Shown here: positions 1 to 12,198 of the stretch, piece by piece | Layout: every line of letters begins with the position of its first letter | Numbering within the stretch: the stretch's first letter is position 1 | Assembly (NCBI GenBank): GCA_900073065.1 | Contig: FJOG01000022.1 | Span: 325,057 to 389,056, forward strand | Length of the DNA: 64,000 nt | Source: Phialocephala subalpina | Lineage: Eukaryota > Ascomycota > Leotiomycetes > Helotiales > Mollisiaceae | Direction of reading: 5' to 3' | The notes under the pieces: generated by a model | The model's database searches: none | What the model saw: only the letters and a program-made list of their open reading frames with translations | What the model was told of the DNA's origin: nothing | Translations under genes and position numbers: made by a program

Positions 1-3000
1 ATCGGAAACTTGATTTAATTCCGAAAGCAAGTGAGCTGACTGCAGCATGAAACCTCGGAGCAGTGTTCCTTTATGGGATACTCGTGTGCTGTTCCCTTTC
101 GCGCTGGGAAACGGATTGGATAGGAAGAAGACGAGAATAGTGACTGATGATATTGTAATCACTTGATCGTTGGTGGAGGACCGATAGGACGATGTATCGC
201 GTCTTATTTTCATATGAGGAAAAATGTCGAGGTTCCTTTGCCTCTATCGCTCGGATGGGGGCTATGAGATCCTATCAGAGGTTGATGGATGATGGTGGGG
301 TGAAGAAAATGTGAGGAGAAGAAAGCTGCATGCGCAAGCGCAGGATATGCAGAGGACGCAGCGACGCCATGCATGTAATAGGGTTGCATGTTGGTGATGA
401 GGGGCATCTGGTAGCGTGTTCTGACGCGCAATTTTTTCGTGCGTGAGGATACATTTCGAGTCGTCCTTGGTTGCCCCTTTTGAGCCACACATGTCGTAGG
501 TATTTCTCTAAATACGTGAGTCGAGATGCTGTCTTCGGATGGTGAAGAGTGAAGAGCGTACACGGCATTGTGTAATCTTAGATGACACTCTTTTGCTACC
601 GGATCTTTTTGGGCCTGATGTACGAGTCAATACGCGCAGATAAGGACAGTCTAAAAATGACATTAAAACATTTCTTCACCTCATCACGGACATTCGATGT
701 TTCTGGCAGGTCTGAGATGGAAAGTCTAAATCTCGACCGAGCGCTGGAGAAGCAAGAGAAGATGTCGGTTACAGCGGCGTGGGCTGGTCCTTGCAAACCC
801 TGTTCGATTAGAAGCCGATAAGACTGACAGGATGGAATGAGCAAGACTTTTTTCAGTGAAATTCGAGGTCGTTGGAAGATCTGGCAAAAGGAGCCCGTGG
901 CGCTGGAAAAAGGGGTGTCGGGAAGTAGAGATATACCATGTAGAAGTGCGAGTATTTCAGCTGGAAGACGTGAAGACTGTTCCAGCTAATCGCCATGTGA
1001 TCTCCAGTTCTCCGACAGAACTCTTCAGACCATGCGTTGTACGAAGAATATTCGGCGGAAGGGTCTCGATATCGTGGAAGGCGCCTGGTGGGCTATCGAG
1101 GTCGATAGGGGCCGGATAGGCGCTGCGGACATGGCAAGCCGCATCTTGCGCACGAAATCCAGGTCTGCGTCTGGAAGAAAACAAACTTCTGCAGAGAAGC
1201 TGCAAATCTTTGGTCCTTGGCGCCATTCCCTTGTCCCGCAGGGCCTGCTGCGAACACCTCGAAGGATACTTGAAGGAGAAGGTGGGGTGCAGCGTGCAGA
1301 ACACAATAGCGCTGCTGTGCTGTACGTACTGCAAATAACAATGTGGAATAGAGGGGCAGCGGGCTGCTGCTGAAGGGTTTGATGGTGTGCAGCAGCTGAT
1401 GAGGTTATTTAAAGGTCTGTACAGTAGGCCCGAAGTGAGATGCTGATCGAGATGCAATGTGCGCTGGAGATATCATCCAGTGGTGCATGGTCAATAGCCA
1501 TCTGGATGAAGAGTGAGAGATCTCCAACATGCTCCCCAGACTTCGGGACGAGGTTGTTGAGCACGTGGAGGCTGAGAATAAACTTCATAACTGCCATTGA
1601 TATTGAGAACGGATTCTGTATGAACTTGCTATCTTAAGGTCCAGTGAGAGCATATGTGACCGGACGTGCAGCATGTCTGAAGGCAATTTTTCTGGCATCC
1701 GAGAAGATTTATCAGCCTTACATGTCTCGTTCTGTTTTTCGTCTCTCTTGCCCGATTTTAGCCAGGACTTTCTCCATGGGAAGAGAGCAGGCGCTCGTCC
1801 TCAACGGCATACGCAATGCTTGTTGGATTTTATATCTGCCATGATTCTTCCCACCAGGCAAATGCGATTCTGTGACACCTCAAAGCCCAGACCTCTGGCC
1901 ATGGCAGGCACGTTCCATGACATTTTTATATTCTTCCACAAGGCTCGCACTTCACTGGAAGCACCCCTATTCCTCGCCAAAGGCCACGGTGCTCCCACGA
2001 CCCCGTCCGCCGGATGGATGATTGTGGTAACCCCCACAGGGTCATCGTATCACATCACCTGGATATTTGTAGTATTCCTCATATCATTTCTGCTAAACTC
2101 ACCAAGTCGTCCCTCATGGGATCGTTGGCCGATGGTCCCCCCTTTCTCGTGCTCACTGAAGCACATGCGTTCGTTCTCCACTGGGTGCCCGCAAAAGGCT
2201 CTGGATATAAAATTTGTTGACGAGCTCAATCTCGTTGAACCGGATCAGAGCAATTAGAAGAGAAAAAGGAAATGAAACAGGGCATTGAAGGCCAGTCTAG
2301 GCGTGGCTGCACTAATCAAGGGCCTCCGGCACGAAATCAACAGCGGTTTCTCGAGCGAGACTAAGACCGTATTTGTCGCATCGAGTGGTCCTGGCCTGGC
2401 TGTGGGCGTGGTGGTGAGTCTGATCGTGGTTGTCGCGGCTGGAGACCACTCATAAATTGACCCTAACCTTACATGCGAAAAACTGTCGGGTCGCTCTCTC
2501 CCATCTGCCATCCCAAGAATCTGTCTGGTGTGCAGGCAGAAGTGAGGTCAACTAACTTGTCAAGAATGGAGCTCAATCAACCCTTCAAACTTCAACTGGC
2601 GGGCCCGAGTCTCCACACCCTTCCAATTCCCTTCTCTCGTCTGAGGGTGGATTCTCTCTCTTCCATCCATCCACTTCATCCCGGTCCATTTTCTGTCTCT
2701 CTCGCGACTCGTCTCGATTAACCTACGCGGATTTCGATACCTCACCTCTCCGCCATACTCGAGCCACTCCCTACCGACACTCACCTCACTCTTCTCTGCC
2801 CCCCATCTCCTGCGCGCTTCTCGTCCGCGAGAATCGTCTTCCGTACCCTACCCTACCCAATCCCAATCTCAAATCCTAATCTACCACCGAACGTGCTACG
2901 ACGGCTACGGTTGCGCCGACACACCTCCACCCTTCCACTTTTACACTTTCTCCTCCTTGGTTTTTCTTCCTCTCTCGATCTCCCTCCTCTCATACCTTTT

Positions 3001-3381
3001 TATCACCGAGATCCATTGATCATACGTCAACACAATACGCTCTGTCGTGGGTTGTTGTTGAAGTTGAGGGCCGTTCCTTTCTCTCTCGACTCTGTTCCTA
3101 TCTCGGTTTTCGTTTGGTAAGCCTTCAGCCAAAATCTCGACCCCAACCACATTCGCTGTCATGAGATTTTTCTCCTCGGTTACACCCTTCACTCTGCGCG
3201 CCAACTTCCAACAAATTTATTTCACTGCCCCGATCCCGTGGCCACTTCTACGCACGATGAACTAACTGAAGTTGCTTCTACAGAGTCCTCTTTGCGACCT
3301 CCCTGTCGTACATACGTTCCTTATAATCCTCGAATCAGCACTGCAGGCTCCAGTTTTCGAAGCATCTTTTGATCCGAAAAT
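1..3381. other. Gene-poor region upstream of the first gene
   Basis: No reading frame here looks like a recognisable protein. The longest forward frame (about 1673-2257) is cysteine/phenylalanine/serine-rich without domain character, and a reverse frame overlaps it at 1801-2037 without an ATG start. From about 2560 to 3380 the forward strand is strongly pyrimidine-rich (CT tracts), which fits the promoter and 5' leader of the gene starting at 3382. I see no tRNA, transposon ends or repeats. Confidence 0.5.
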
Positions 3382-5074
3382 ATGTCTTATTACGATAATC
3401 AGCAATGGCAAGCCCCGGGGCAACCATCGTGGGAGCAGCAGACACCACCAGCTCGATCTGGTATGTTGACGTCGACAAGAATTCACGGTTGGGACATCAA
3501 TTGACAGGAGGTGCAGGTGCCAGCTCAGCCGTTCCGCGCGAGGACTCAGCAGCTTTCATGACACAACTAGAGGGTACGTGCCGATGAGTTCGATCCCAAG
3601 AGCTGCAGACGGTATATCTGGCAGATGCTGAATTTTTCCGGCTGGTCGCATACTGGGTTGGCAGAAATTTTGGCTGCGGCTCGGGGACAGATTGTACGAG
3701 AAGGAACCAGAAGCTAATATACATCCCAGAGGTCGACCGTGCGATTGACAACCTCGTCAAGAGCGGAAAGATGTTCAACATACCTGGCGGCGCCCGTCGC
3801 GACTCTATGCCAATGGTTGGTCCTCCAAGAGGAGCGTTTCCGGAACAATTCGGTAGGGTCCGTCATCAACAGGAATTGTTTCACGGCTAACAAAACACAG
3901 ATCCACGCATGGCCTCCGGTCCTCCACGACACCACTCAGTCAGCGACTTCGGCGATTCGCGATCCTTCTCAGGTTCGAACTTACAAAGCTTCTATGCCAG
4001 TCAACGACACCAGCCCTCGCGTGGCGCAAATGAGGCAGAACAAGTGATGCAGGCGAAGAGACGGATGGCAGCACAACGAGAGCGAGAGCTGCGCAACTAC
4101 CACCAAGAGCAACAGTATAATCGAAGTAGGCCACCTCCTTCTGTATAACACGTATTCTATTCCGTACATCAATACCCAACCGTCTATACCCTGTACCCAG
4201 CGGTCCACATATCTCAAAATATTTGTCGATTCCGTTCTTTCTCTCGCCTTCAGTGCTGTGTGTGATGAAGACTCCTTCGCGAACATTCTTTCCCTCTTAT
4301 CATATTTACATTTACTGACTGGGATAAGGTATTGTAGCTGAGATTTCTGGCTTTGGTGGTAAACCCGATCGTACCATGAGCCCCGGCAGTGGTATGAGCG
4401 AAGAAGAGCGCCGCGAGCTGATTGCCCGTCAACGAAGTGCTTTGTATGGTGACGGGGCTGGTTCTTTTGAGAATGGAGGTTTTGACGAGAACGGAACTCC
4501 TCGTCCAGGAACTCAAGGGTCCGGATCGCAATCCGCAACAGGGATTCGCGGCCACTCCCCTCTAGCGTTTGATCACTACAATGCTCAGGGTCAGGGTGAG
4601 AACTCTAATCAACAAGGACAAGGCGAGCCGCAATCAGCAACTGGACAAGCTCCTGGACAACAACGATCCCGTGCTAACAGCACATCGTCCCCGTCATCCA
4701 ACCCAACCAGCAGCTTCAGCTTGTTTGAGTCCGCTGCTCAACAGTCCAGCCGTACTTCTACCTCTTCCCCAGGTGGATCTCCTCCCCGCCAAGGTGGCAA
4801 GCCCCAGACCAGCTCCAACGTGGCTCCCATTGGCACCCGTCCCAGCGGGCAGGCACCAAACCCCGCGTTGAACAAGCGCTCCACCACACCATTGCCATCA
4901 CCGCTGAGCTACGGCTTCGCTGCTAATGACGATGGCGAGAAGGATGGACGCACCACTTCTGCAGCTTCGAACCCCAACCAAGGACAACAAGATCTCGGCT
5001 GGGGAGCTACTAAGAACCAGGTTTGGGGCAAAAGCAACCTGGGCAGCAGCATGCAAGCTTCTGTCTGGGGTTAA
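3382..5074 (+). CDS. Conserved-looking disordered protein with C-terminal WG dipeptides, function unknown
   Basis: Five exons join in frame: 3382-3460, 3508-3573, 3730-3852, 3901-4125 and 4338-5074 (1,230 nt, 409 residues). The start is the first ATG of a Gln/Pro-rich N-terminus (MSYYDNQQWQ...). Two short charged stretches look helical: one around EVDRAIDNLVKSGKMF near residue 50, and MSEEERRELIARQR near residue 180. The rest is Ser/Gln/Gly/Asn/Pro-rich and must be largely disordered. No catalytic motif or membrane segment is present. The last 25 residues hold three tryptophans (386, 394, 408), each followed by glycine. I recall similar proteins as uncharacterised proteins of filamentous ascomycetes but know no function. 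All introns are GT-AG, the longest 212 nt. Confidence in a real gene is high; product name is deliberately neutral. Confidence 0.85.
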
Positions 5075-6238
5075 AAAACGTTTTCATTGGACCGAATTCG
5101 AGGGATAAAATTTGGGCGGACTCAATTACGGTGATGGTGTTCGGCTTCGGCAAATTGCAAATAATTGCTGATATGGATGGGGGTTGGCGTACAATCGGAC
5201 CATTCGCGACGAACACGAGCCTTTTCTTGATAGACGATCACCTCTCCTCTCAACTGTATTCGATCGCCTCGAGGAACTCGTCTGTTCGCTCTCGTCTGGT
5301 CGTTGGTCTTTATTTATGGGTTCCCCGCGGGTGTTTTTCTTTCTTTGCTTGCATTGGTGGAGTGCTGGGTTTCGTCCTTATCTTGCTGGATATCCGATGC
5401 TCTGCTCATCACATCTTCTCCCTCGGTGTCTCTATTGGTGGGAGTCAGTCCTTTCGTCGAATCGTCTAATTCCGACTTTCGTCTGTTCAGTCAACGTCGG
5501 GGCAGATTGTCGACAAACCTTGCGAGGGATCGATCGAACGCAAGGTTCAGGTGAAAATGGGGGGATGGGATAAGATAGGAGGATAAAAAGTTCCGTTGCG
5601 CGTGCGTGGGATGGGTTAGCATATCTGGCAGGCGTGGTTCTTTCGCTTTTTTTCTGCTCGTCCTCTGCTCTAAATTTTTGATTGCTGGCATTGCGATCTG
5701 GGGGTCGGGATGGCGGGGATGGGTTTCCGGGATACTGGGTTTAGCTTCGGTTGCTTTGAATTTTACAGGATGGGATAAGTTGCATAAGGGAGAGCGAGAA
5801 GAAAGGGGGATGTGCAGGAGGGGAGAGAACGTGTGTAATTAGGGATCTGGCTGCTGAGGCTACTACAAAGCAAACTACAAACGGTAATAATGGATGAACA
5901 ATGGGTTTGATGGCGCTTATACATTGGTCTTTTTCAAGCATTCTTGTGAGACGGAATCACCAGTGGTATCTCAGATGAATCCTGGAACTATTCAGGATTG
6001 GATGAGCCTCTCAAGTGAGATCTGGTGTTTGGTTTGACTTCCTCAAGACGGACTCTGAACGAAAATACGATCGTTAGAATATTCGAGCGGAGTGGGGTGG
6101 GGCGGAATGGGAGCCCAAAGTATCTATGTCAGTCCTCCGCCAACATTCAACCCTAACCCCAGTCCACATCTCAATAATGATCGTAGGTTAGGACATTGTC
6201 TTGTTATTGTATTCTTGGAACTCGTCATAGCGACTCTT
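5075..6238. other. Intergenic, nothing recognised
   Basis: GT-rich sequence follows the stop of the upstream gene and probably includes its 3' UTR. Short frames exist on both strands, but none has domain character or plausible splice partners. Confidence 0.5.
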
Positions 6239-6621
6239 TTAACCTGTGGATCGAGCGAGTTCATCGGTCTCGCGGGTGTTCATGTTCACTGGAAGTCTGG
6301 ATATTGTCTCCTCCTTTTCATATATTACCCACGCTTCCTCCATGGCCGGCATTTGTTTCACAAGATCATCCTTCCTTCGCGAACGCTCGTGGCCCGGCTT
6401 CGCCGCGGCGGCGGCGACGGGATCCGGCCTAGTTGGTGATACGAATCGCGTCGGCTTTTCCACCGATGGCAGCGACTTGAACCCAGCTTGTATATCACCA
6501 TCAATATCACCGTCAAAATTGGCTGGTGCAGTCCTTTCATCTGTGTTCCGACCAGAATCTCATCATCACTATCAGAATATAAGTCGCTGCCAACAGCTGC
6601 TTTCACAGGCGGGGCTGTCAT
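6239..6621 (-). pseudogene. Possible small gene or gene remnant with an internal frameshift
   Basis: From an ATG at 6621 the reverse strand reads an acidic N-terminus (VGSDLYSDSDDEIL) that then loses coding character. A second frame, from about 6560 down to a stop at 6239, reads smoothly as NTDERTAPANFDGDIDGDIQ, a Lys/Pro stretch, AAAAAKPGHERSRRKDD and EEAWVIYEKEE. The two frames overlap near 6550-6570 with no usable GT-AG intron, so one inserted or lost base would be needed to join them. The composition (acidic, then basic) could be a small nuclear protein, but I recognise no family. It may equally be two chance frames; the local GCC repeats keep several frames open. Confidence 0.3.
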
Positions 6622-7251
6622 CGTCGACGCCCGGGTGATTATCTGCCGTTAGCGGTGATGCATTCCACCGGCAGAAAGTGATTGTGGCGGCATTGAGGAG
6701 GTGATGAGATGGTGATGAGTTAAATTAGTGGGTATTTTTTCTCTCTTGCGGTTGATGACTTTACCATCACCAATCTGATGTAGATTGGTAAGAAGATAGA
6801 TATTGATATCGATCTTTGCTTGAAGTTTAATCTGACGCATAATAATAACTTGTAGCTGAGACATTGCCTCACTTTTATATCTTAACCGCTCTGCTATGTC
6901 ATGGATCTCGTTGCCTGACTTGCCTGCTTGCTTCCTTCTTGTTTAGGTACAGTACGTCCTGTGGATATCATCTTGAAGTTGGCTATCGAGATCATAGTTA
7001 CAGTAGGCCATTTGAAATCCAAAAATCTCAGCGACTTCGGGGTACTTTCGGAGATCCACTCACTCGCGTGGTCTTGTCCTTTGCTCGGAAGAGAGGGGGG
7101 AAAGCCCTTTAGTTTTTGAAGTCGAAGTCTGAAGTAGATGTCTTCAAAGCGCATTTGTGAAATGACCTGTAGACGCGGGATAAGCTTGACTGACTCAGAC
7201 GCTCGTCTTGGAAACCGGCGTTGCGGAGGGCTGGGCGGTGATGTTGTCTGA
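6622..7251. other. Intergenic, nothing recognised
   Basis: A reverse frame runs from about 7508 to 6894, but it is proline/serine/threonine-rich without a domain and passes out of the tandem duplication that follows. No splice structure could be supported. Confidence 0.4.
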
Positions 7252-7751
7252 GGTCCATGACTGAGTGGTATGTGGTTCGTTGCTAGCTGGGAGTGGATCT
7301 GAAGATGCATGCCTGTTGGGGGTATGTCGGACATGATGGTGGGGGAAAATGGGAGGACTTCGTTGATTGATGTGGGAATGTTGTTTGAAGTTAGGAGTGT
7401 GGATGGTGGTTCGAAGTTAGGGAGGAGAGTTAAGGAGTTGGATATATTGTGTTTTTGAGATTTTGATGTTTGGTGTAATATTGGTGTTGGTGGGGGGAGG
7501 TGGTCCATGACTGAGTGGTATGTGGTTCGTTGCTAGCTGGGAGTGGATCTGAAGATGCATGCCTGTTGGGGGTATGTCGGACATGATGGTGGGGGAAAAT
7601 GGGAGGACTTCGTTGATTGATGTGGGAATGTTGTTTGAAGTTAGGAGTGTGGATGGTGGTTCGAAGTTAGGGAGGAGAGTTAAGGAGTTGGATATATTGT
7701 GTTTTTGAGATTTTGATGTTTGGTGTAATATTGGTGTTGGTGGGGGGAGGT
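7252..7751. repeat. Perfect tandem duplication, two copies of 250 bp
   Basis: Copy 1 is 7252-7501 and copy 2 is 7502-7751. Base-by-base comparison shows no difference, and the copies abut without a spacer. The unit is G/T-rich on the forward strand. As 250 is not a multiple of three, the open reverse frame shifts by one between copies, so this is unlikely to be a repeat within a protein. The block lies just beyond the 3' end of the membrane-protein gene at 7856. Perfect identity means a very recent event or an assembly artefact. Confidence 0.97.
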
Positions 7752-7855
7752 GGATCTCTATTACCAATTGATTCAATTCACCTTCAGACGGCACATTGAT
7801 CGAGTATCTTTCTATGTATGTATGAAAGCAAACAGTCTAATCCATCCACCTCATC

Positions 7856-9210
7856 CTACGAATACCCACCCATAACACCCCACCACTGCACCAAACTCCC
7901 TATTAAGAAAGCCCAACTCCCCCAAAAATCCGCTAATGTCCCCTGTAACGTTCCCCATGCCGCCCCATTTGCAACCCAAGGTAACAACCCCGCTAACAAG
8001 AACCCTAAACTACCGATTGCGTTCCAAAGGCCTACCCACCAATCCCATTTCCTCCAAAATGTCCAAGGTTGGGAAAGAAGGGTATGGGAGTTGAGAATTT
8101 GGAGTAGAGCGGCGACGAGAAAGAGTACGCCGCCGAGCGTGGCGGGGAGGAGGTTTAGATAGTGGAGGAGGGTTGTGTTTGTTAAGTCGACGACTGTGAG
8201 ACTGTTAGTATGATATTCTTGACAGAAAGGGAGGGCCATGAAGAAATTCCTGAGTCTAAGATTAGTAGAATGGAGGAAGGGAGGTAAGAGAAGGATTTAT
8301 CACCATTTGGGATGGAGGTGATAGTAGCGAAGGCGAAGATTATGGCGCCGATTAGTTGGATGACGGAGGCGTGGAAGATGATTGAGCGGAGGTAGGTGTT
8401 GGTTAGTTGGTAGGTTGAGGGGAAGTAGATGAATGTTGGTGAGCCGAGCATTGCTGGTTGTGGTGCTGGGGATACTGGAATGTTGCTTTGGATGTTGCTG
8501 CTTAGGGTGTTGCTGCTTTGGAATTGTGGCGTTGGTTTTTTTATCGACGTTTCTGATGCTTGGCTTGATGACGAGTCTGTTGAGTGGTCTCTGATCTTGA
8601 TCTGTATTGATTCTTCATCACCCTTCTTGAATATCGATTCCGTGCTCGATTCCAGTGGTATTCCTTCCGTCACAATAGGTTCTCCTCTGTCCAAGTTCAG
8701 TGCCTCGAGAACAGCAACCCAAGAACCAACCAAGAAGATCAATGTCCCAATCACACTCGAAGCAGGTGTCGCATATGGAGTCTCGGTCGAAAAGTTGGTG
8801 CTTGGCGCTATCAACGGCAACAACAAGAAAAACCCATTCACCACAAATACAGCTGAACCAATCGTAAACGACACTCCAACAAGATAACTCATATCCCTGA
8901 CCGGAAACTTCGTACACATCAACTTGCATTTTCGAAAGAATCCTGGGTTGCTTTGGGTTGGTGATCGCGTAGGATAGAATAGGCCAGCTGTTGATATCGT
9001 GTCATCGGTTTGGGGTTTGAAGCCGTCTTCGACGCTGAAATTCGGCCATGGTGTGAAACGTCGCTGATCAAAACGATGTAGACTCTCTTCGAAGGATGAT
9101 CGATTTGTCCTCGGTCTCTCATCATGATCTTGTGTCGACATTCTCGTATACGCTGGTGCTTTTCTGGCTTTCCAGAAAGCAGACAGCTTGGAAACCATTT
9201 TGGACGCCAT
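7856..9210 (-). CDS. Six-helix integral membrane protein, function unknown
   Basis: Two exons join in frame (9210-8304 and 8193-7856; 1,245 nt, 414 residues) around a 110-bp GT-AG intron with a good branch site (ATACTAACAG). I chose the ATG at 9210; an in-frame ATG lies four codons later, and the longer open frame upstream begins only with GTG. Residues 1-105 are hydrophilic. Two transmembrane segments follow (SYLVGVSFTIGSAVFVVNGF and SSVIGTLIFLVGSWVAVLEA), then a Ser/Thr-rich loop of about 100 residues, then four more segments up to the C-terminus. Paired helices with G-S and W-x-G-S motifs (IFLVGSWVAVLEA, WAFLIGSLVQWW) recall YrhK-like membrane domains; that assignment is tentative. No transporter signature or catalytic motif is visible. 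Confidence 0.85.
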
Positions 9211-10109
9211 CTCATATATGACAGCCCTGCTGCTATGAGATGGCGTTACTTGAACGGATTGGGCAATCCCTAGAGCAGCCACTGACGGTATCCGGTCTTA
9301 TCTGACTGAGTCTTGCGAAGGGTTATGCATGTATGGAATTGTTGGTGGAGGTTTGAGCTCTATGGGGCTCTTGGAACGTTGAAGCGATCTACCCAAGTGG
9401 AAGGTATATGATGTTGATTATCGGTACATGTGGGTATTCGCCGGCAGCAGCCTTGTTGATATGAATAGAATATCCAATCGAGGCTCTTCGAAGCTCTGGG
9501 GCGCTGCTTCTGGAACTGTTCTGGAAGGCACTACCAGGACCACGATCTTATATGGTGGATCCAAAATAACCAGGACCTGTGTGGAAGATCGTCCTCCGGG
9601 AGCGATAATTCATGCAGGCAACGGGACGGATCGTGGGAAGTGGCCTTATCTGGTCGATATATGTCCTCAGATAGGACAAATTGTCCAGATCTTGATGTGT
9701 CGTTTCACTTGACACGCGTCAGCCACTTGTGGCTTTCAAGGTTTGGCAGGCATTCCTGGTGTTATAGAAGGACCGAAGCTTCGAGAATCATTGCGAGCGT
9801 AGGTTTGAGAGTCTGTGTGGCTGCCATGTTGAGTTTATGCAAGGCTGTTGAAGATGAGGCGAAGAGTGGAAGTGGAAGTGGAAGTGGAAGTGAAGTTTCG
9901 ATCAGGGGTGCCCTGCCAAGCGAGCTCGGCGAATTCCCCTGAAACGACCTTTCCGACAAATTCCCGGGGGCTTGGCTCGGCAGCTGACGGCTCGGAAGTA
10001 GAGGACCAGCTGAGGTGTGCAAGGTATTATCGGAATCGATTGTTTCAGAAGCCTCGTGGGCTATCAGTGAGTGATTGAGTGTTATTCGGTGCTTCTTCTA
10101 TTGACGTGC
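9211..10109. other. Intergenic between membrane protein promoter and VMS1 3' end
   Basis: It should hold the promoter of the reverse-strand membrane-protein gene and the 3' UTR of VMS1. A short microsatellite lies at 9866-9889. No gene is recognised. Confidence 0.5.
9866..9889. repeat. Short microsatellite (GTGGAA)4
   Basis: Four uninterrupted copies of GTGGAA lie in intergenic DNA. Confidence 0.9.
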
Positions 10110-12198
10110 CTACTTCCCACCTGCCATCCTCTTCATCCGCTCTTCCGCAGCCTTTGCTCTCTTCTCTCTCTCGACTCTCATTTTCATCTCCGGCGTCATG
10201 CCTCTAGCCTCTTCTTCTCTCCGTTCCTGAGCTGTCTTTTGCACTTGTCCTAACGCCAATGCTCTGCCTCTTCCAGCAGCTTTCCCAATTGGTAATTGGT
10301 CTGGAGCCTTCGGCCCCTCTTCCTTCAACCTAGCAGCTTCCGCCTTCCTCCTGTCTTCTTCCTTCTTGGCTTCTTCGGCCTTTTCGCGCTTATCTCTCTC
10401 CTCAGCTTCAGCTTTCGACTTCGCAGTTCCGACATGCGCGCCTTCCCAATTCCACTTATTTTCTCCTAGTTCCTTACGGGAGACTCGGAAGGCATCTCTG
10501 GTGGCACGATCCCCGCAAAGGTCGAAAGCTGTCTTGCCATCACCGTTCAGTGCCGTTGGATCCGCTCCGGCTTTGTTGAGAAGGCCTGATATTAGAGGTG
10601 CTGAATTCTGGCTAGCAGCAAGTTGTAAAGGAGTGGACGCGTGGAAATTTTGCTTGGAATCTGGTGGTTGAAATCTGAAGTCTGGAGATAACTCGTTCTC
10701 TTTGAAGTAAGCAAGTAGTGCCGGCACCCTCGACCGTCTGATCAAAGCCTGGAGTTGCTCGGTGTGAAACAGAGCTTCCTCTTCTTCGACCGAGAGCTTC
10801 GGTTTTGCTGGTATAGATTGCTTGTTTGCTTTCACAGCTGAAGCTTGCTGTGCAACGGCTTCTGCTGCAAGCTTTGCTGCGGCAATAGCAGCTTCATCAA
10901 CTTCCAGAACCTTGACCCGCGTCAGCTCGACAAATGATCGCATGAGCTCATTTTGTGTTGCGCGTCGAGTACTGAATGGGAAGCCTCTTATCCGAGGATC
11001 ATTTTGCCGTAGAACCTGCCCATCGTATGGGCCGAATAGGGTTCTCCTGTTGGTACTTCCAGTTGCTCGAATGAAAAGTAGTTCCGAGGTATCGATCATG
11101 CCCTTCCAATCCGATAGTAGGAGTCGGACCTCGTCAGTAAGTGCCTGTTCATTGTATCGTCGGAGACTTGAACCTGCGGAATGGGCAGCTCCTTTGGCAT
11201 TATCATTTGCTGATTGGGATCCACCTTGCTTCCGACGAGTGGTATATCGATGGAAGGTTTTATGGGCAAGGACCGTCGCTTCCTTAGATAGAGGTCCAGT
11301 CGCAGACGATTTCACCTGCTTGGGCTCCAAAGACACAACCATAGCTGCGAAGTGACCTCCACCAATCATACACAGGAAAATGTGCGGTCCTTTGTAGGCT
11401 TCTGGTAATGGTACGCCATTATTCGAGTCCGTTGGAACCTTCTTCTGTGGCTTTGGCGACAGCTGTTTCTTCTGGATGATGTCTAGAATAGCTACCTCCT
11501 TGTTTTGCTCAGCATTTGTGAAGATGGCTCTGTATATGCCGAGATATGTGTTGTTTGGTAACGTTGGTGTCGTGAACCATAGCAGTGGCGGCTTGCCGGA
11601 GCCTCGTTTCCGCTTCGTAGGGGAGAAGTCGTCTGCATCGCCATTACTGCTCGAAGATATTGCCGCTTGCTTCTTGAGCAGCGCACTCAAGGTGGTCTCC
11701 TTCTTTCCTTCGCCATCCTCTTCGTCTTCGGAATCTGATGAGTCAGAGCCTGAAAGACTCTCGTCGAGATCTGCTGCTTGTCAGTACTGATCTGAGATCT
11801 TGGAAAGAACCTCAAACCTCCTATGAGTTTCTCGAACTCTGATTCTGTCGCTGGCTTCCCACCTCGTATCCTCTGCTTCAAGTTGTAGCCATGCAGGTCG
11901 GATCTAACGTGGCCTCTCTGGTCTGCCACTGTATGGAATGTTACCCCGCATAGCGAACATGCCTTCGACCCTACGGCATCTTCTGTTCTTGTTTCCGTAG
12001 GCTCGGTTTTGACAGCTTCAGTTGTAGCATCCTCTTGCGGTCCAGTATTCGTGTCGTCCTTACGCGCTAAAGTTGACAAAATATCCGGAGGAAGGTCGTA
12101 CACTGCATCGTGTTAGCGGTTACGCTGTATCGTTTCGGGGAGAGCGCATACTTACCATACAATGGCCGGCGGGTCACCTCTTCCTTTCGTTGATCCAT
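10110..12198 (-). CDS. VMS1: Vms1/ANKZF1-type peptidyl-tRNA endonuclease of ribosome quality control
   Basis: Three exons join in frame: 12198-12156, 12102-11818 and 11770-10110 (1,989 nt, 662 residues; yeast Vms1 is of similar size). Introns are 53 and 47 bp. The order of parts is diagnostic: a C2H2 finger (Cys63, Cys66, His79, His85); an acidic linker; the VLRF1 release-factor-like domain with GGSQS, whose Gln falls at residue 295 and corresponds to the known catalytic glutamine, and GSTNRRTLFG; ankyrin-like repeats around 487-536; a Lys/Glu-rich coiled coil; and a C-terminal VCP/Cdc48-interacting motif (REKRAKAAEERMKRM). By family knowledge it frees nascent chains from stalled 60S subunits and binds Cdc48, also at mitochondria. 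All key residues are present, so it should be functional. It is divergent from the HAM1-like gene, sharing a 467-bp promoter region. Confidence 0.96.

Noticed and set aside
1801..2037. Reverse frame with a protein-like look (GAPWPLARNRGASSEVRALW, RGLGFEVSQNRICLV)
   Set aside because: It begins with GTG, has no supporting exons, and I cannot tie it to any family. It may be a relic, but the evidence is too thin to list.
1673..2257. 194-codon forward frame near the left end
   Set aside because: No domain, no splice signals, Cys/Phe/Ser-rich composition, and an equally open reverse frame overlaps it.
8182..8239. Continuation of the membrane-protein frame past 8304, and a separate start at 8239
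   Set aside because: A single 110-bp intron with a strong branch site joins both exons in frame and gives a better protein.
9211..9282. N-terminal extension of the membrane protein to 9282
   Set aside because: It starts with GTG; the ATG at 9210 is the first acceptable start.
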